DNA of 64,000 nt from a virus, in the IMG/VR virus record IMGVR_UViG_3300034103_001746, positions 62,001 to 126,000 of that record. One strand, given 5' to 3'. Each line of letters begins with the position of its first letter. Within the stretch, counting starts at the first letter, position 1. The notes under the pieces are model-generated. The model was not told the DNA's origin. It ran no database searches and saw only the letters and a program-made list of their open reading frames with translations. The translations under genes were made by a program, and so were the position numbers. This document shows positions 1 through 10,900 of this stretch, in pieces.

Positions 1-1
1 C

Positions 2-3000
2 AAAAAAATACAACCTAAGAATAAACAACCTAAAATTTTAACAAAACTTCAAGAACAACTATTATCTAATGTAGAGAGTTTGGGTGGCCCTAGCAGAGTT
101 GGTCAATTAGCATTCAATGCTCTCAATGATATAGATAGAAGAGCATATTCAGTATCATATCCTAAAGATATTCAAAATATAGTTAAATCAAATAGTATTA
201 AGTCCGCTAGTCCGACAATACTAGATAAAATTCAATATTTTGTATCTAAGGCTAAAGAAAATATAGCCAAAACCAAAGAACAAGAGTCTCAGAAACAAAA
301 TAAAATTGACGAGCAAATTAAATCTAATAACTATTTAGAGTTTGCCATTGCTGGCCTAAGACAAGGCGGCGGGTTTCCAAGTGCAATAACTGAGATTACA
401 CCAGAAACCCAGCAAACAGTTAAATTATATAGTGGTTCATTAAATAATCGACAAGGTAAAAAAATAGAAAGAAAATTATTTCAAGATTTTCGTAACACAA
501 TCGCTAAGATTGCAAGTAGTTTATCTAGTACTATTAATGCTCAACCTAACTTAAATTTATTAGATCAATCAATTAATAATTCTGGATTTTCTAATGTAGT
601 AGGTTCCGCACTAGAATCTGTGATAGGTGTTATCGGTGCCCCTTATGTACAAAAAACCGAAGAAAGTAAATCTATTGACTTTCGAGAAGGATTAGGATCA
701 GCGGCAAAATTATTTGGTTTGCCTAAATCAAATATACCTACTGATGTTACTAGAACTCTTGGTGGCAACGGTAAAAGTCTTAATGATATGATTGGCCAAA
801 TCGATAGATATTTAAAAAATTATAAAAAATTTCCAGTTAAAAAAGCATTAGGTGGATTGATACAGGAGTTTGCTCAAGGAGGATCCCCTGAAGATACTGT
901 TCCAGCGCTATTAACTCCAGGCGAGTTTGTTATTAACAAGAAGGCTGCCGCTAGAATAGGATCCGCCACACTTCATAAATTAAATCATGCTGATAAAGTA
1001 CAAGGATTTAATAGAGGTGGTCCAGTTGGAGGGGTTTATAGATTTGCTAGAGGTGGATCAGCACCAGGAGACTATACTGCTAATATAGAAGGAGCAGTAC
1101 AAAGAGCGTTTCAAGATTTTGATGGTTTTATGAAAACTTTTGGCGATATGGTAAGTAGTAGAAGAGATGCTTTATATAAGCAAAATCGTAGATCAGGTAT
1201 GTCAGCAAGTGATGCTAAACAAAGTGCTGATATTCAAGCAAGAGGAGAAGGTGCTCAGTATTTAGCTGATAGAGGCATTATCAGACAAGGAGTGGCAACC
1301 GGATTAGGTAGAACATTGAATCCATCTGGTCCAGAAGCTCAGGCTGGGGCTAGATTTATTGTTCAAAGCATGCAAAAAGCCGCACAAGCTTCACAACAAG
1401 TGGCTCAAAATTCTAGCAAGACAGCTGGGTTTTTTGATAAATTAAAATCTACAGCATCATCAGCTGCCACTTCTATCGGTGGATTTTTAGGCAGATTCAG
1501 AGGTGGCAATCTTACTCCGGAAGAAAGACAAGCTAAACAAAATAGAAGAATGGCAATTGCAAACGCTGGTATGGCAGCCACATTTGCTTTACCTATGTTA
1601 GCAGATCAATTGGGTGGTTCTATTGGTGGTAAAACCGGCGCTGGTATTGCTGGTGCAGCCACGGGTTTCGGTACCGCTGTTGGTATAGGTTCTCAATTTG
1701 GTCCTTATGGAGCTTTGGCTGGAGCTATCGCCGGTACTGTTATGGCTATTGATGGATATAATCAAGGTATTATTCAGAGAGAAAAAGAAATCAGTGAAAA
1801 GAAAATCGAGACAGAAAGCAAAACAGCTGATACATCTTTACAAAACTTAGAAAAAAACCCCAATAATATAGCCGCAACATCAGCCGTAGTGAACAGTATA
1901 CAAAGGATGGCCACGGAAGAAGATAAGATTATGTCTAATAATCGAGAGTTGAGAAAGCCCACAACTCTACAAACTGTGGGATCTTATCTATCGTTTGGTT
2001 ACTATAAACCAGGACAACAAAGTAATGAAGAGATTGGCCAACAAAATACTGCTGCAAATAGAGCCGCTTCGGATGCTGCTATGCAACTATTAACAACCAA
2101 AGTTAATAGTGGTATGGGATTTGATGCTGCTTTAGCGTCAACTGGTAATGCGGCACTAATAAAAGAACAAATTGCTCAAGGTGTTGGTGGAGAGTTTGCT
2201 ACAAAAGACGCTTCTTTACGAGAAACAAGAGCTAAATTTGCCGGAAAAACAGACTCCACCAGCAAAGAAATAGTTGCTCAATTAGATCAAAATATAAAAG
2301 CTAATGCTGATGCTGCTTTTGCTTCTGCTACGGCTGGTCTTAAAGCTGCGGACGCTGATATACAGAGAGCCAAGGCCGCTCAAAAAGTGGCAAAAGCATT
2401 AAATTTAGCTAGCGTTAGTATTGATCGTACATTCTCTAATATGGAGTCTGCGATTAGTAAAGCTAGCGCCCAGTTAGAAATGTCCGGTGAAGACTTAGAT
2501 GCTATTGCTAGTGGAAGAATTTCTACCAAAACCAGATTCTCGCAGCAAAATGTACTAGAAAACCCAAATGCTTATTCTAGCGCAGAGAGAAGCGCTGCTG
2601 TTAAACAAGCTGGTAATGTTTTTGGACAAGACTTTGCTTTTGTTAGCAAATTAACAGATGTTGGTAATAATATTAAGAATACTATGACTCGTATGGGTGT
2701 TGAGGCTCAACAATCTGGCAAACCAAAAGAAATGGTTGCGGAAGAAATTCAAAGAACAGTAGATAAACAACTTAGAGATGCTTTTGGAGATAATAATTTA
2801 AGTAGACAAATTAGCGAACAACTTAAATTAGCATTACAAAACCAATTAGTGGATAAAGAATCTAAAGAAATAGATCTTGATAAGTTAATGGCCGAGACTA
2901 CAGGTTTAACTAACTTATTAGAATCTGAGAAAAAAGCGTACAAAGCATTAGCCGATGCTGCTAAGTTAGCTACAGATTCTATAAATCAATATAGTGATCA

Positions 3001-6000
3001 AATAGATAAAGCTAATGCTATGCTTAATGAAGTTAATGGCATGAGAGGCGATGCTATTGCTACTAAAGCATCTAATGACTTTAGACTTACAGAGGTTTTA
3101 GGTGGCAAAGTCTCATTAAGAGATAGATTTGGAGCAAGATTAGAAGAAGGAGCCGCAAGAGCTGGTGTCAAAGCTAATCAATTTAATTTACCAAGCCTAC
3201 AAAACAGATTAACACAACTGTCTACCAATATTAATGCAACTAATAATGCTAAAAATAATTTTCAACAAAATAACGCTATTACAGATCCTAAAACAATACA
3301 AGGTGTAGCTAATTTTAATAGAACTATTAGCTCATTAAACAACGATATTGAAAATACTAAAAGAGCTATTAAAGATTTACCAAAAGATATTCAAGGATTT
3401 ATAGATGATACTTTTAATGAATTACAAAAGAAAGTTAGTGATTTTGAAACCAAACAACAGGCCGGAGCATCTTTTGGAGAAAAATTAGTCACAAGTACCC
3501 CACAAGAATTATTGGATTTAAATAATACATATACTTTAGTTAATAATACATTAAATGGCCAAGTTAGAACCATTCAACAGTCCATATCTGCACAACAGGC
3601 TTATGCTAAAGTTATAAACGATGGTGGCAATGCTGTGGATGCTATGAGCGCTGCTCAAAATGCTTTTGCCGGTGAAAATAGAGCAGCCTTTAGTATGTTT
3701 AGTGAATTAATTAGTGTGGCTGGTATAGAAAAGCCTCAAGCCAATCAAATGAGAGCGGATTTCCTTGAAAACATGGCTAAGTCTCAAGGAATGAATTTAC
3801 AAAATAACCCACTATTAAATTCTATTGTCGCGAATTTAAGAAAAGAACCGGGTGAAGATCCAGAAATTAAAAAACTTAGAACTCTTTATCAAGATTTACA
3901 AAAGGCTCAACAAGATGCTGCCGACGCAGCTAGAACAATGGTTGTTGATGATGCTACTAAGCTTATTAATGCTGCTGGAATCGCAGTAACTAAAGCTATT
4001 GAAACTGCTAGAATTAGCTTTAATGAACAACAATTAAATGATGTTGGGCTAGGTATTAGTAGACCATCTCAAGTCATGAATAAGTCTGAGGGCGGTGTTG
4101 TTTATGCTAGTAATGGTAAATTTATACCAAAAGGTACAGACACAGTACCAGCAATGCTAACACCAGGAGAGTTTGTTGTTAATGCTAAAGCTGCTAGTAG
4201 TCATTTACCATTATTAAATGCTATTAATAAATCTAAGGGTGGTGTTATACAGTATTTATCTGCTGGTAGTGATAATCCTGTTGGATATACAGGATCACCA
4301 ATGGATAGATATAGATTAGCTCGTCAGATGTTCGGTCCCTCTCATAGAATTACTCTTAGAGAAGGTGCTGCTGCTGGTTTAAATCTCAATAGTCTTGGTA
4401 ATCAAATAGATCCCTATTTAGCAGATCCGAATCGTGGTAGAGTATCTCAAGCACAAGCAGATGCAATTATAGACGATCATAATCGTAGCGCTAGACAGTA
4501 TAGTTTAGATAATGATTTTGTAAATCAAAAACCAACTCCATCAACACCTAAATCAAGCAGACCAAGTTTAGGACAAAGAGTACGAGAGGGTTTTAATTAT
4601 GGAATGGGGGCTATTAGAAATGGTGCTTCTGCTGTTGGTGAATATTTAGGAGACATGGGTAGATTTGCTAATAGACCATATGCCGATGCCGATGCTGCCG
4701 AAGGCATAATGAGTGGCTTGTGGAGAACAGGAGTAAGAGTTGTTAGAGGTATTGGTTATGCTGGGGTTACAGGAACAACAGGATTGGGTCGTGTTGCAAG
4801 TTCTTCGAATTTAGGTGGTGGTTTAGCCACAGCTGGTGCTGGTATGGCTGTTGATTTTGCTCTCGGACAAGCCGGTGTTTCAGAGGGTGCTAGAAGTTTG
4901 GTGGGTGCTAGCATAGATGCTGGTAGTACACTACAACAAGGCACTCAAATAGGTATGGGCGCTGCCGCTTCTGCTAGAATTTTAGCAGAGCTTGGTATTC
5001 AATCAGCGTATGAGATTGGTAGTGCCATTTATGATAATAAAGCTTATGTAAATAAAAAACGAGAAGAAGGTGATGCTCAACAACAAGCCAGAAATGATTA
5101 TGGTGTTGTTGGAGGTGTTAGCAGCAATATTCTAGGTAATATTTTTGGAACAGATGCTAGTATATATAGACCGGGAACATGGATTCCAGGCAGAGGTATT
5201 CCTGCTGCCATAGGTAGACTAGTGCAAACTGTTAACGACACCGAAACTGCGCAAAAAGCAGCGGTAAATTCTCAGAAGGCCGTAGAAGCAAAACAAGCAG
5301 AGATGAATTCTAAGTATGAAATGAAAATGACAGATGGACAAACTAGAGCACTTGGTGTTCAGGGTGAACAATGGGTAAGAAGAAGGACAGAACTAGAGAT
5401 GGAAAGAGCGACTCTGGGTGAGGCTGAATACAATGCGCGTTTAGCTAATCTAGAAGCTGATAGAAATGCTGTAAATGTTCAAAAGGGTTGGTTTAGTAAT
5501 ACAACCACTCGTAGAATGAGCGCTAGTAATGCTGATTTAAATTATGCATACCAACAAAACTATAGAACAGCACAAGATAATCAAAAACAACAAAATGCAG
5601 CAGAAACAGCCAGAAGAGATGCAGAAGCGCAAAAACAAAGAGAAGAAGCTGAAAGAAAAGCTAAAGAAATAGAAACACAACAACAGCAAACTCAACAAAC
5701 TATGACAGCAATTGGTAATGGAACAATAGCTTTATGGAATAATGCTGTTAATGCATATAATCAAGGAGTACAACAAAAACAAGAAGCAGACACTAGAGCA
5801 TTAGCTGGTAGGGACGCTAGCAGATTTTTAACCAATCCTGCTTCCCCAGCATTAATCACAGACATGAATAAATTAGGGGCAGAGAGAGCAGCAAAGCTAG
5901 CAGAACTAGCAAAGACTCCGCTTTCTGATCCTATGACACCTGAACAAAAGAGGCTTCAAGATGAGATATATGGTATTAATCAAAGAATAGTTGATTCTAA

Positions 6001-7897
6001 TCGCGCCATATTTGCCAAAAGCAGCAATAAAGAACTACAAGACGAATGGGCACAATATAATAAGATGCAAGATAGAGCCGCTAAAAAGGCCGCAATTGAA
6101 CAAGTTAAGCAAAAGAAATTACAACAAACTCAAGCTATTAATAAAGAACTTAAGCTTAGAGAAACACTTTCTAAGGCTACGGGTTTGTCCGTTCCTCAAG
6201 ATCCTGAAAAATTAGCCAATTGGAGAGATAAAGTTCTCAAGAAGATTCAAGATAAATTCTATTTAAGCGGAGATACCGCCAAAGATATAGAATTAATGAC
6301 CTCATACGGTATGAGTCCAGATTTAGCAAAAACAATTCTACGGCCAATGACAGATGCTCAAAAATCTGCTGTATATGATATTATGGCTAGTCAAACCCAA
6401 GGAGGCGTTGCTAAATATAGTGATAATGATCTTAAACTATTAAAAATGAGCGAAGAAGAAATTGTCAAACAAAGAGCTACTGCAACAGAACAATATGGTG
6501 GAGAACGTCAGTCTTTAGCCATTAAAAATGAATCACGTAGACAAAAACTTGAAAGAGCTAGAGAAAAAGAGTTCGGTAAAGCTGTTAAACAAATGGGTAG
6601 ATTTAACGCTTTAGCACAAAAAGGTATGAGTGGTTCACCAGGACAACAAAGAGCTATTCAAAGTAATTTATTTAAGAAACTATCTAAGGCAGGATATATT
6701 GACCCATCGTTGAGCGCAGAAGAAAATACTCAAAAATTATCCGCTTTAAATATGGGTCAAACAGCTTCTTTCCTATATCCAAATCAAGCTGGTGGTATGT
6801 TAGCAATGAAAAAATCTCGCGGAGGCATAATTTATGCTGCTAAGGGTCAGCTAATTAATTTTCAGCCACAAGGCACGGATACTGTTCCTGCTATGTTAAC
6901 ACCAGGAGAGTTTGTGGTTAATGCAAAAGCCACCCAAGCACATCTTCCATTATTAAAGGCTATTAATAAACAAAGAGGAGGCCATATTGGATATTATGAT
7001 GCTGGTGGCACAGTAGAGTCATCATTATTAAGAAATCAGCAATCTGTTGCTAACGTGTCCAATAGACAAGATCAAACACTGCGTTCAATATATAGTCAAA
7101 CTAATTCTATTAATAGAAAAACATCCTCAATAGATAATAGTAATTCAGCAATAGAGCAGAATATTCAAGAAAATTATAATAGTACTAATAAAGATCTTGG
7201 TAGATTACAGTCTACGGCCGCTAAAACTCTTGACTCTTCTGAATCTACAAGAATGGATCTACAAAATACTGGATATATTAATAGGTTTAATAAAGGTGGT
7301 GTGGTATATGCCGCTAATGGAATGCTAATACCTTATCAGCCAAAAGGCACTGACACTGTTCCAGCAATGCTAACGCCCGGGGAATTTGTAATAAATAGAA
7401 ACGCAACTGCTAAAAATTTACCATTACTTCAAGCTATTAATAATGGCGGTACATCATTTATGGCCAGGGGTGGTCAAGTAAATTATATGGCTGGTGGTGG
7501 ATTATTGGGTCAAATTTTAACTCCAATGTTTAATTCTTTTGTTTTATTAAATGAGTCTATCAAACAAAGCATTAAGGCGTTACAAGATTATCAAAGACAA
7601 TTAGCATCAACACAGCCAAATAGTGTATCTACTAATGGTGGCGCTGGACAGCTTGCTGGTCTAGATGGATTAGGCCAGTTTGTAGTAAAATTTGATCAAT
7701 TTATTGCCGCAGTAAATGCGATCAACTTACCACCAGTTATTAGTTTACAAGTAGCACCAATACAAGTAAATATTACAGGAGCAGAAGCATTGACTCAAGC
7801 ACTACAAGGACCAATGGGAGAAATGCTAACCAAGCAAATTAGTTCAGCATTCGGTAGACTATCTGCGGCTACAGAAGGAGCATTACAAGTAGGTTAA
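2..7897 (+). CDS. Tail tape-measure protein, 5' end outside window
   Basis: The frame is open from base 2 and the first possible start in the window is a TTG at base 80 with no ribosome site, so this is the 3' part (at least 2,631 codons) of a longer gene. It reads as a tail tape-measure protein, which sets tail length and is packed in the tail lumen. Support: great length, long Ala/Gln/Asn-rich helical stretches, two glycine/alanine-rich hydrophobic regions (bases about 1550-1760 and 4740-5010) like the membrane-active parts of other tape measures, and four copies of a unit containing GTDTVPAMLTPGEFVVNAKA, a motif common in phage tape measures. At about 0.15 nm per residue it implies a tail of roughly 390 nm or more. 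It is the first of a run of rightward tail genes. I see no peptidase domain. Confidence 0.85.
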   Translation, partial: KKIQPKNKQPKILTKLQEQLLSNVESLGGPSRVGQLAFNALNDIDRRAYSVSYPKDIQNIVKSNSIKSASPTILDKIQYFVSKAKENIAKTKEQESQKQNKIDEQIKSNNYLEFAIAGLRQGGGFPSAITEITPETQQTVKLYSGSLNNRQGKKIERKLFQDFRNTIAKIASSLSSTINAQPNLNLLDQSINNSGFSNVVGSALESVIGVIGAPYVQKTEESKSIDFREGLGSAAKLFGLPKSNIPTDVTRTLGGNGKSLNDMIGQIDRYLKNYKKFPVKKALGGLIQEFAQGGSPEDTVPALLTPGEFVINKKAAARIGSATLHKLNHADKVQGFNRGGPVGGVYRFARGGSAPGDYTANIEGAVQRAFQDFDGFMKTFGDMVSSRRDALYKQNRRSGMSASDAKQSADIQARGEGAQYLADRGIIRQGVATGLGRTLNPSGPEAQAGARFIVQSMQKAAQASQQVAQNSSKTAGFFDKLKSTASSAATSIGGFLGRFRGGNLTPEERQAKQNRRMAIANAGMAATFALPMLADQLGGSIGGKTGAGIAGAATGFGTAVGIGSQFGPYGALAGAIAGTVMAIDGYNQGIIQREKEISEKKIETESKTADTSLQNLEKNPNNIAATSAVVNSIQRMATEEDKIMSNNRELRKPTTLQTVGSYLSFGYYKPGQQSNEEIGQQNTAANRAASDAAMQLLTTKVNSGMGFDAALASTGNAALIKEQIAQGVGGEFATKDASLRETRAKFAGKTDSTSKEIVAQLDQNIKANADAAFASATAGLKAADADIQRAKAAQKVAKALNLASVSIDRTFSNMESAISKASAQLEMSGEDLDAIASGRISTKTRFSQQNVLENPNAYSSAERSAAVKQAGNVFGQDFAFVSKLTDVGNNIKNTMTRMGVEAQQSGKPKEMVAEEIQRTVDKQLRDAFGDNNLSRQISEQLKLALQNQLVDKESKEIDLDKLMAETTGLTNLLESEKKAYKALADAAKLATDSINQYSDQIDKANAMLNEVNGMRGDAIATKASNDFRLTEVLGGKVSLRDRFGARLEEGAARAGVKANQFNLPSLQNRLTQLSTNINATNNAKNNFQQNNAITDPKTIQGVANFNRTISSLNNDIENTKRAIKDLPKDIQGFIDDTFNELQKKVSDFETKQQAGASFGEKLVTSTPQELLDLNNTYTLVNNTLNGQVRTIQQSISAQQAYAKVINDGGNAVDAMSAAQNAFAGENRAAFSMFSELISVAGIEKPQANQMRADFLENMAKSQGMNLQNNPLLNSIVANLRKEPGEDPEIKKLRTLYQDLQKAQQDAADAARTMVVDDATKLINAAGIAVTKAIETARISFNEQQLNDVGLGISRPSQVMNKSEGGVVYASNGKFIPKGTDTVPAMLTPGEFVVNAKAASSHLPLLNAINKSKGGVIQYLSAGSDNPVGYTGSPMDRYRLARQMFGPSHRITLREGAAAGLNLNSLGNQIDPYLADPNRGRVSQAQADAIIDDHNRSARQYSLDNDFVNQKPTPSTPKSSRPSLGQRVREGFNYGMGAIRNGASAVGEYLGDMGRFANRPYADADAAEGIMSGLWRTGVRVVRGIGYAGVTGTTGLGRVASSSNLGGGLATAGAGMAVDFALGQAGVSEGARSLVGASIDAGSTLQQGTQIGMGAAASARILAELGIQSAYEIGSAIYDNKAYVNKKREEGDAQQQARNDYGVVGGVSSNILGNIFGTDASIYRPGTWIPGRGIPAAIGRLVQTVNDTETAQKAAVNSQKAVEAKQAEMNSKYEMKMTDGQTRALGVQGEQWVRRRTELEMERATLGEAEYNARLANLEADRNAVNVQKGWFSNTTTRRMSASNADLNYAYQQNYRTAQDNQKQQNAAETARRDAEAQKQREEAERKAKEIETQQQQTQQTMTAIGNGTIALWNNAVNAYNQGVQQKQEADTRALAGRDASRFLTNPASPALITDMNKLGAERAAKLAELAKTPLSDPMTPEQKRLQDEIYGINQRIVDSNRAIFAKSSNKELQDEWAQYNKMQDRAAKKAAIEQVKQKKLQQTQAINKELKLRETLSKATGLSVPQDPEKLANWRDKVLKKIQDKFYLSGDTAKDIELMTSYGMSPDLAKTILRPMTDAQKSAVYDIMASQTQGGVAKYSDNDLKLLKMSEEEIVKQRATATEQYGGERQSLAIKNESRRQKLERAREKEFGKAVKQMGRFNALAQKGMSGSPGQQRAIQSNLFKKLSKAGYIDPSLSAEENTQKLSALNMGQTASFLYPNQAGGMLAMKKSRGGIIYAAKGQLINFQPQGTDTVPAMLTPGEFVVNAKATQAHLPLLKAINKQRGGHIGYYDAGGTVESSLLRNQQSVANVSNRQDQTLRSIYSQTNSINRKTSSIDNSNSAIEQNIQENYNSTNKDLGRLQSTAAKTLDSSESTRMDLQNTGYINRFNKGGVVYAANGMLIPYQPKGTDTVPAMLTPGEFVINRNATAKNLPLLQAINNGGTSFMARGGQVNYMAGGGLLGQILTPMFNSFVLLNESIKQSIKALQDYQRQLASTQPNSVSTNGGAGQLAGLDGLGQFVVKFDQFIAAVNAINLPPVISLQVAPIQVNITGAEALTQALQGPMGEMLTKQISSAFGRLSAATEGALQVG
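890..7405 (+). repeat. Four dispersed PGEFV-type repeat units inside the tape-measure gene
   Basis: Protein-level repeats of about 45-50 residues occur at bases 890-946, 4133-4192, 6872-6931 and 7346-7405 (core positions). The unit is a GG[VI][VI]YAANG-like lead, then GTDTVPAMLTPGEFVVN, then a short helix ending LPLLxAIN. The first copy is the most diverged (EDTVPALLTPGEFVIN, no LPLL). The DNA differs at many third positions, so the copies are old and conserved at protein level rather than recent duplications. Confidence 0.85.
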
Positions 7898-7922
7898 TTT
7901 TTTTAAAAGGGTTGTATAAACT

Positions 7923-10900
7923 ATGAGCCAAAATATTACCACAGAAACATTGTATATTGGTACTGGTGTTCCATATAATAATATTATATCAGCATCTGGT
8001 GGCACCAATACTGTTTTTAATCAAAATAAACTAAATATAGACTTTGAAGTTAGAGGCACAGGTAATTATGCTTCTTTGTATTATGATGCTTCTACTGGTA
8101 GATTAGGCATAGGCACAGGACTCCCCGATGCTGTGCTTCACGTTATTGCTCCGTGCGCTAAAGATGGATTAATAGTAGAAAGTATCACAAATTGTCCTAC
8201 TGGAGTAACTTTATTATTAGTTCATAATCCACAGACCCCACCACAAACTGGTAGTTATCCAGCTATGATTACATTAGCTGGTCGTGATACCAACTATAAT
8301 GAAATTGCTTATGGTCAAATCAAATCCAGAATTTTAAGTCCTGTTACATCCGCAACTAGTGGAGAAATTTTATTTTTAGTTGATCATACAGGAGTAGCTA
8401 AAGAAGTTTTTGTAGCAGGTTTGACCAATTTAGTTTTAGGGGCTAATAATAGTGTGTCTGGTTTTTCTTATGAAGTATTGGGTCATAAGAATATCGGATC
8501 TGGAAATTATTATCTCACTATAGGATCAAATAACTCTGGATCATTAATGACTAATTCATTAAATATTGGTAATGATAATATCTTACGTGGACCTCAGATA
8601 TTTGCCATATCTAATGATTCTGTATTAAATGGTAGTGGGTTGTTTGTTCTTGGACTAGATAATACTGTTTCTGGTAATAACTCTGTTTTCTGCGGATCCG
8701 CTATATATGCAACAGGATCCAATAGCTTATTTGTTGCTAATAATAGTATAGTGCGAGGAAGCTACGGGGTCGGACTGGTGCAAAATGCTATGGTATCAGG
8801 ATTATCTGGTGTTATTTTAGGTACAAATTCTTTTGTTTCTGGTAATAATAATATCGCTATAGGTAATGACAATGCAATCGTTGGTAGTTCAACAAATGCT
8901 ATAGGTTCTTCCGTAGTCAGTTCTGGTAATAGAAATGTGGTTTTTGGTAATGATGTATTTTTGAGCGGACATAATTTAATTGCTATAGGTTCTAATCAAA
9001 TTGCATCCGGAATTAATAACGGTATTTTTATTGGTAATGATTTTGATCTTTTAAACACAGAGAATGTTCTTTATGTTGGTTTTAACAATACTACCGAGTC
9101 CGGATTAGTAAACAGTGTAGTGTTGGGTGCCAATAATGATTTAGATAATGGCTCTTTATCTAATGTTATTCTATTAGGTCAATATAATCTTACTAAAGAT
9201 ATATATAATTCAGTTATTATAGGCAATACTAATAATACCAGTGGAACATTAAAAAATAATATTTTAATTGGTAGTGGAAATGCCTTGATAGCGAATAATT
9301 ACAATAATATATTTTTAGGAGCACTAAACAATCAAACTGGAGTTTATATTAACTCTCAGGGTGAGGTTAGTGGTAACGCCAGAGCTATTAATGCCAATAA
9401 TACTAACTCAATATCTATTGGCACCAATAATTTATCAACCCTTAGTAATTCTAACGTGTTTGTTGGTAATAAAAATATAGTATCCGGGTTGAATGTTAGC
9501 GTTCTTGGATCATTCAATAATACCAGAAATACCAACAGAGTTTATATACTTGGTAATTCTAATTATGTTGAAGGTGAAAATCTTATTATTCTAGGTAAAA
9601 ATATTCTTGCCCTAGGCAAAGATATCATTGGGATGAACAATACGAATAGTCCTATGGATATTTATGGTAGTGGCTCTGTGTCTATTGGTAACAATACAGT
9701 TGTTTGCAGTGGTATAGCAGTCGGTTATGGTAATAATATGAATGGTGTTTCTGGTTTAATCTATGGTAAAAATAATACCTTGGGATTAGCCAAGCATATG
9801 TTCACTTTTTCTACTATCACACCATCTCAGTTAAATATTAATGGATTAGTTGGGGCGTTTTATAAAGCAAATGACGAAGTATTAGTACAGGTTAAAAATC
9901 CAGCTGGGACAGATAATTTATATAAATTTCAATTAAATTCTGTAGTAGAAGACGTATTTAATACTACTACGACACTAAATCTTGGTGGTGTTATTAATAC
10001 TGCTGGATTATCTAATAGATACTATGCTATTAATAATTCTTTTGATGATAATAATAACCCAACGATTACTGGTAGTGGTATCGTTATAGCCTTAAAGAAT
10101 TATGAAGAGTCCAAATTTTATGGCTCTAATAATATAGTTGTTGGAAGTACGAACACCGTAAGATACAGCGATAGTATCATTATCGGTAATAAAAACGTAT
10201 CTTCAGGAAATAATAGTATAGTTATTGGTCATAATATTAGTGGTGTTAATGATGGAGCCGTACATATTGGTACATCCAATGCGAATAAATTAATATTAGA
10301 TAATGAGCAAATAGTTATTAATAGCGGTACTGTACAAGAAAAAATAGTTATTCGTGGATATAATGGTAATATAGTAGAGTATCATGATTTAATTAATTCT
10401 AGACTAGGTATTAATAATACAGTTCCAAGATCAAGTTTAGATGTTAGTGGCACGGTTACAGCCGAAGCTTTTAGAATGGGCTTATCTACCACTAGCGGTT
10501 CTGTATTAACAGCTAATTCTAGTGGTATAGCTTCTTGGGTATTGCCAGTTAATTTATCTGGTACAAACCAAGGTTTATTATTTAGAGTGAGTGATAAAGT
10601 AGCTAGTGGTATTGATAGTATTAGATATGTTAGTGCCAGCACCGGTATTAATTTTTATGATAATATCTATATATTAAGAAATTCCGGTATCATAATAAAT
10701 GCTGATAAAGGTAGTAATATTTTACCAGTTAATTTTACGATTTGGGGATCTGGTGCAGCGTTTGCTCCTAAACTTTTAGAGGTAATTCCCGGACAAAACA
10801 TTACTAATTTTTATCAATTTACAGCAGATTCTGGTTCGCTTACTGGATTATCTGTTAACACAGCACTAAATGTTCCTAGAAGCTTAACTGGTACATTTTT

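Noticed and set aside
5991-6215. Small rightward gene overlapping the tape measure
   Set aside because: Out-of-frame, unusual composition with no ribosome site; looks like a chance open frame.
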